From the NCBI RefSeq assembly GCF_002979455.1, contig NZ_PCOU01000013.1, positions 1-64,000 of the forward strand: 64,000 bases of DNA, in the 5' to 3' direction. Made by a program: the position numbers and the translations under genes. This document shows, piece after piece, positions 60,604 to 64,000 of this stretch (position 1 is the first letter of the stretch; each line of letters begins with the position of its first letter). The notes below the pieces were generated by a model. It did no database searches and was not told the DNA's origin. It worked only from the letters and a program-made list of their open reading frames with translations. Source of the stretch: Chryseobacterium sp. MYb7 (GTDB taxonomy: Bacteria > Bacteroidota > Bacteroidia > Flavobacteriales > Weeksellaceae).

Positions 60604-61716
60604 GTGATAAACAACGACCAGATAAAAGACGTTCAATCCAGAATTGAAGACTTACACAGATACCTTCAGATTGAAAAAAAGAAGATTGAAATTGCCAATG
60701 ATGATGAAAAAACTGCAGCCCCTGAATTTTGGGATAATCCCAAAACCGCCGAGGCATTTTTAAAACAGCTTCGATCCAAGAAAAAATGGGTGGAAAGCTA
60801 TGATGAAATTCAGACACAGTTTGAAGATCTGCAGGTTTTAGCTGATTTTGCCAAAGAAGATCCGGATTCTGAAAAAGAACTCGATGAAACATTCCCGCAA
60901 CTGGTAGAAAAAATTGAAGACCTGGAATTCAAAAATATGCTTTCCAACGAAGGAGATGAGCTTTCTGCAGTGCTGCAGATTACAGCAGGAGCAGGAGGAA
61001 CAGAAAGTTGCGACTGGGCAGCTATGCTGATGAGAATGTATACGATGTGGGCAGATAAACAAGGCTATAAAATCCGTGAACTGAACTTTCAGGAAGGCGA
61101 TGTAGCCGGTGTGAAGACCGTAACTCTTGAAATTGAAGGAGAATTTGCTTTTGGATATTTAAGAGGAGAAAACGGAGTGCACAGGCTGGTAAGAATTTCC
61201 CCTTTTGACAGTAATGCAAAACGTCATACAAGCTTTGTTTCAGTATATGTCTATCCTTTGGTAGATGATACCATTGAGATCAATATCAATCCTGCCGATA
61301 TCAGTTTCGAAACCATGAGATCTTCCGGAGCAGGAGGGCAGAACGTAAACAAGGTAGAAACTGCTGTACGTCTTCGCCACGCACCAACGGGAATTATTAT
61401 TGAAAACTCAGAATCCCGTTCTCAGCTTCAGAATAAAGAAAAAGCAATGCAGCTCCTTCGCTCAAGACTATACGAAATGGAATTGGAAGAGCGTATGAAA
61501 GCAAGAAACGAGATAGAAGCCAACAAAATGAAGATCGAGTGGGGAAGCCAGATCAGAAACTATGTAATGCACCCGTACAAACTGGTAAAAGATGTACGTT
61601 CCGGTCATGAAACTTCAGATGTAGATGCATTAATGAACGGAAATCTTACCCCTTTCTTAAAAGCATTCTTAATGGCCGATGGGACGGCAGTTTCCGATGA
61701 TGATCTTGAATTATAA
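60604..61716 (+). CDS. prfB: Peptide chain release factor 2
   Basis: The 370-aa protein has the SPF stop-recognition tripeptide in [16 protein letters not shown] and the GGQ loop [10 protein letters not shown]. It releases peptides at UGA and UAA. The start is GTG at 60604; no in-frame ATG lies near. Many bacteria regulate prfB by a +1 frameshift at CTT-TGA about codon 25. Here the equivalent site reads TAC CTT CAG ATT (RYLQIE, about residues 19-24) with no stop, so the gene is a single frame without that control. Confidence 0.95.
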   Translation: MINNDQIKDVQSRIEDLHRYLQIEKKKIEIANDDEKTAAPEFWDNPKTAEAFLKQLRSKKKWVESYDEIQTQFEDLQVLADFAKEDPDSEKELDETFPQLVEKIEDLEFKNMLSNEGDELSAVLQITAGAGGTESCDWAAMLMRMYTMWADKQGYKIRELNFQEGDVAGVKTVTLEIEGEFAFGYLRGENGVHRLVRISPFDSNAKRHTSFVSVYVYPLVDDTIEININPADISFETMRSSGAGGQNVNKVETAVRLRHAPTGIIIENSESRSQLQNKEKAMQLLRSRLYEMELEERMKARNEIEANKMKIEWGSQIRNYVMHPYKLVKDVRSGHETSDVDALMNGNLTPFLKAFLMADGTAVSDDDLEL

Positions 61717-61756
61717 AAATCATGTTTGAATTTTAGTTAAAATCTTATAATTAATT

Positions 61757-61786
61757 TTTGTTTCAGACATTTTAAACTTACTTTTG
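61757..61786 (+). promoter_or_regulatory. Promoter of the DedA gene
   Basis: TTTG (61757-61760) and TACTTTTG (61779-61786), 18 nt apart, close to the Bacteroidetes consensus. Confidence 0.65.
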
Positions 61787-61802
61787 TTGTTCATCGATAT
61801 TT

Positions 61803-62501
61803 ATGGAAGATTTCAATAGCTGGAAGGATTTATTAAACCCGGAATTTTATATTAAAATGGGAGGGTTTTGGCTGATTTTGTTTATTGTTTTTGCTGAAAC
61901 AGGTCTTTTTGTAGGATTTTTCCTACCTGGAGATTCTCTTTTATTCGTTTCAGGAATTTATGCCGTTGAAATCATCAAAGAGACTTTTGGTTCTACAGGA
62001 AGTGATTTCTTAGATACCACAATATTAGCTTCAGGGGTGGCTCTTGCAGCTGTTATAGGAAATGAAGTAGGATACTATTTTGGAAGAAAAGCCGGACCTG
62101 CCTTATATAAAAGACCGGATTCAATGCTTTTCAAGAAGAAGTACCTTTATCAGGCTCACGATTTCTTTGAAAAACACGGTGCATTAGCTGTTATTATGGC
62201 AAGATTCTTACCGGTTGTAAGAACTTTTACACCCATTGTTGCAGGTATTGTAAAGATGGATAAAAAAGAGTTTTTAAGAGATAATGTTATTGGTGCTGTT
62301 TTATGGTCATTCATTTTGATCTTTGCAGGACATTACCTGGACAAGCTTTTTATGGAGCAGTTTGGAATCAACTTAAAACAAAAGCTGGAATACATCATTA
62401 TCGTCATTGTATTGGTAACTACACTTCCGGTTATCTTCAAGTTTGTTTTTGGAAAAAAAGAAGATCTTTCTAAAAAATATGAAGATCAGGACTTTGAATA
62501 A
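61803..62501 (+). CDS. DedA-family membrane protein
   Basis: The 232-aa protein has the DedA/SNARE-associated pattern: AETGLFVGFFLPGDSLLF near the N-terminus, GNEVGYYFGRKAG, and ARFLPVVRTFTPIVAGIVKM with the conserved R and a proline break. Five or six membrane helices are expected. DedA proteins are inner-membrane lipid flippase or proton-linked carriers. A terminator follows 25 nt after the stop. Confidence 0.92.
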   Translation: MEDFNSWKDLLNPEFYIKMGGFWLILFIVFAETGLFVGFFLPGDSLLFVSGIYAVEIIKETFGSTGSDFLDTTILASGVALAAVIGNEVGYYFGRKAGPALYKRPDSMLFKKKYLYQAHDFFEKHGALAVIMARFLPVVRTFTPIVAGIVKMDKKEFLRDNVIGAVLWSFILIFAGHYLDKLFMEQFGINLKQKLEYIIIVIVLVTTLPVIFKFVFGKKEDLSKKYEDQDFE

Positions 62502-62804
62502 ATAAGAAATTCAATCAAAAATATAGAGCCGTCTAATAGTGAGATGGCTTTTTTATTACTTATAAATGAAGCTTTTTGATTATAAAAAAATGACAAAGAG
62601 AGTTTTTAAACGCAAATATTAATTTCTATTGAGTATTATTTTAAGATAGCAAAGGTAGAAATCAATGAAATTGATTCTTTCTAAGCGGATGTATATTCAT
62701 GAGCTTCATCAGTGACAAAGTCACTTCTCTTTACCCCCTTAAAAATGAAACGTTCGAATTATTTATCCTTTTGAGTTAAATAAAATAAAATCTGATAGGA
62801 ATTT
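62502..62804. terminator. Spacer with the DedA terminator
   Basis: AGCCGTCT (62527-62534) pairs with AGATGGCT (62542-62549) with one G-U, then a T run to 62554. The rest of this 303-nt spacer is A+T-rich with a small GTGACAAAGTCAC palindrome (about 62712-62724). I see no gene. Confidence 0.8.
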
Positions 62805-63674
62805 TTACTTTTTAATCCATTCCAGAATATTCGGATAGATAATGCTGTCTCTTTTTCTTTTACTGAAAAATCTTGGGGCATGCCCGGCACCTTTCATAAA
62901 AATGAATTTATGTGGAACTTTCATCTGGGTAAGCGCTGAGTCCATAGCAATTCCCTGATGCTGGTTGACCAGAACATCATTGTTTCCCTGAAATAGGAGA
63001 GTAGGAACATTTGTAATATTGGCAATAGGACTCGCTTCTTTAAAGTTTTCAGATATATTTTTCCGGTCAAATTTAGTCCCAACTACCTTTTGAAAAGTAG
63101 GAGAAGTATATTTGGAATAAAAAGATTTCAGATATTCAGAACTGAAAAAATCTGTAGGTCCGCTTAAAGAAATAATTTTCTTGATCTGTTCAGGATGATG
63201 ATACCCGTAAAGAAGAGATAAATGTCCACCGGCACTTTCGCCCAGAAGAATATAATTGTTGGGTTGAAGCTCTGCTTTTTCTGCTAAAGAATTAAATTTT
63301 TCAATGGCCAGAGCAATATCCTCAAGTTGTTGTTTGTAAGTGATTTTTTCCTTTGTAGAAACCAATCTATAATTCATATTAATGCTTGGAATCTTGTTTT
63401 CAAAGAGCATTTTCTGAACCTGAATCATATGTTCCTTTTTTCCTAAAGTCCATGCTCCGCCATGAACGATAAGAACTACAGGAGTATCTTCAGCATAATC
63501 TTTGGGAAGAAAGACATCCATTTTCTGTCTTTTGTGCTCGCCGTATTTCAAATTATAAATTTTCTGCTGCCCTCCGGGACCTACCCAAACTCTGAATTTC
63601 GTATTACAGGACTGCAGGAGAAAACCAATGCATCCCATGACGAAAAAATGATACCGGAGAATGAACTTTTTCAT
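62805..63674 (-). CDS. Exported alpha/beta hydrolase (esterase)
   Basis: The 289-aa protein has a signal peptide or lipobox-like start (LLQSC at 19-23, so possibly a lipoprotein), the oxyanion HGGAWTLGKKEH, the nucleophile elbow GESAGGHLSLLYG, a late acid in NNDVLVNQHQG and histidine in KGAGHAPRF. It is of the carboxylesterase/Est type (HSL-like). Substrate is unknown. It is followed on the minus strand by an incomplete gene further upstream (higher coordinates). Confidence 0.9.
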   Translation of the reverse strand: MKKFILRYHFFVMGCIGFLLQSCNTKFRVWVGPGGQQKIYNLKYGEHKRQKMDVFLPKDYAEDTPVVLIVHGGAWTLGKKEHMIQVQKMLFENKIPSINMNYRLVSTKEKITYKQQLEDIALAIEKFNSLAEKAELQPNNYILLGESAGGHLSLLYGYHHPEQIKKIISLSGPTDFFSSEYLKSFYSKYTSPTFQKVVGTKFDRKNISENFKEASPIANITNVPTLLFQGNNDVLVNQHQGIAMDSALTQMKVPHKFIFMKGAGHAPRFFSKRKRDSIIYPNILEWIKK

Positions 63675-63724
63675 TAATTAAATTTACGAAAAATTCTATT
63701 GATTATAAAGTGAAAAAGTTTTAA

Positions 63725-64000
63725 TTAAAGCTTTTCCGCTGTTTTTGATGACAGTCCTTTTTTGATGGTAATAACGCCTTTTTCACCTTCTTTGAAAATA
63801 AAAGAAATCTCGGTGTCATCATCCGGAAGGAAAAATGCATCTTCTTTTTCAGCTAACATTCTTACCTTTGGATCTTTGTTGTTTTGAATAAAAAGCTGAC
63901 CGTTTTCGTACAGAATATGAATAACACGATCATCGGAAAGCTGATAATCACCTGCATATTTTTTTAGCACATCAGGATTCAATATTACTTCTTTCTTAGG
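63725..64000 (-). CDS. Incomplete gene: C-terminal domain of a probable serine hydrolase/peptidase
   Basis: The frame ends at 63725 and stays open through the right edge, so only the C-terminal 91 residues are visible (PKKEVILNPDVLKKYAGDYQ onward). The pattern YAGDYQL...HILYENGQLFIQ matches the small beta-barrel DUF3471-like tail found at the end of many beta-lactamase-family or alpha/beta hydrolases in Bacteroidetes. The catalytic part is outside. A TTG that opens an 85-residue frame at 63982 is only internal. Confidence 0.7.
   Translation of the reverse strand, partial: PKKEVILNPDVLKKYAGDYQLSDDRVIHILYENGQLFIQNNKDPKVRMLAEKEDAFFLPDDDTEISFIFKEGEKGVITIKKGLSSKTAEKL

Overview
The window is a low-GC chromosome segment from a member of the Flavobacteriia, most likely Chryseobacterium or a close Weeksellaceae relative. 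Supporting signs are Bacteroidetes-type promoters (TTG or TTTG, about 19 nt, then TAnnTTTG), scarce Shine-Dalgarno sites, family types such as DUF1599, BT_3928-like DoxX and DUF5686, a DnaG without zinc-ribbon cysteines, and many short palindromic intergenic repeats. No rRNA or tRNA gene was seen.

Layout. 1-4.5 kb: accessory block on the minus strand with two LysM proteins, one carrying a PAAR-like DUF4280 spike domain, an incomplete partner gene, and small unknowns; it looks like a type VI secretion effector/spike island. 4.6-11.6 kb: a CPA2 antiporter, a frameshifted small envelope gene, a LytS/LytTR-type two-component pair, an alanine dehydrogenase-like gene, tsaE and a degenerate GT51-like protein. 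11.7-18.4 kb: dnaG, clpP, a YCII protein, a phytase-like lipoprotein and a TPR/LuxR-type regulator.

18.4-29.96 kb: an integrative element of about 11.56 kb bounded by 13-bp direct repeats. It sits in the loop of what must have been a perfect 20-bp-stem bidirectional terminator between the TPR regulator and tpiA. It carries a tyrosine integrase, a HTH/excisionase-like gene, a 499-aa protein in which I can read polymerase motifs A, B and C of the family A DNA polymerase/T7 RNA polymerase fold, a large lipoprotein with small membrane/secreted partners (toxin-immunity-like layout), an ArdA antirestriction protein and a serine recombinase. I see no relaxase or conjugation gene. This element is the best candidate for something undescribed.

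30-34 kb: tpiA, a TerB-like gene, a BT_3928-like gene, DUF1599 and a divergent folP. 34.1-41.6 kb: ilvE-ilvD-ilvB-ilvN-ilvC-ilvA, preceded by two complete tandem transcription attenuators, each with an Ile/Val-rich leader peptide, an antiterminator segment and a terminator. 42-50 kb: exported proteins (M28 peptidase, DUF5686 barrel, di-haem peroxidase, PhoX-like phosphatase) on the minus strand. 50-64 kb: alaS; an ECF sigma/zinc anti-sigma/DUF417/MsrAB oxidative-damage module; an ABC exporter; an odd AAA ATPase; a DAO-type oxidoreductase; prfB without the programmed frameshift; a DedA protein; an alpha/beta hydrolase; and an incomplete gene at the right edge.
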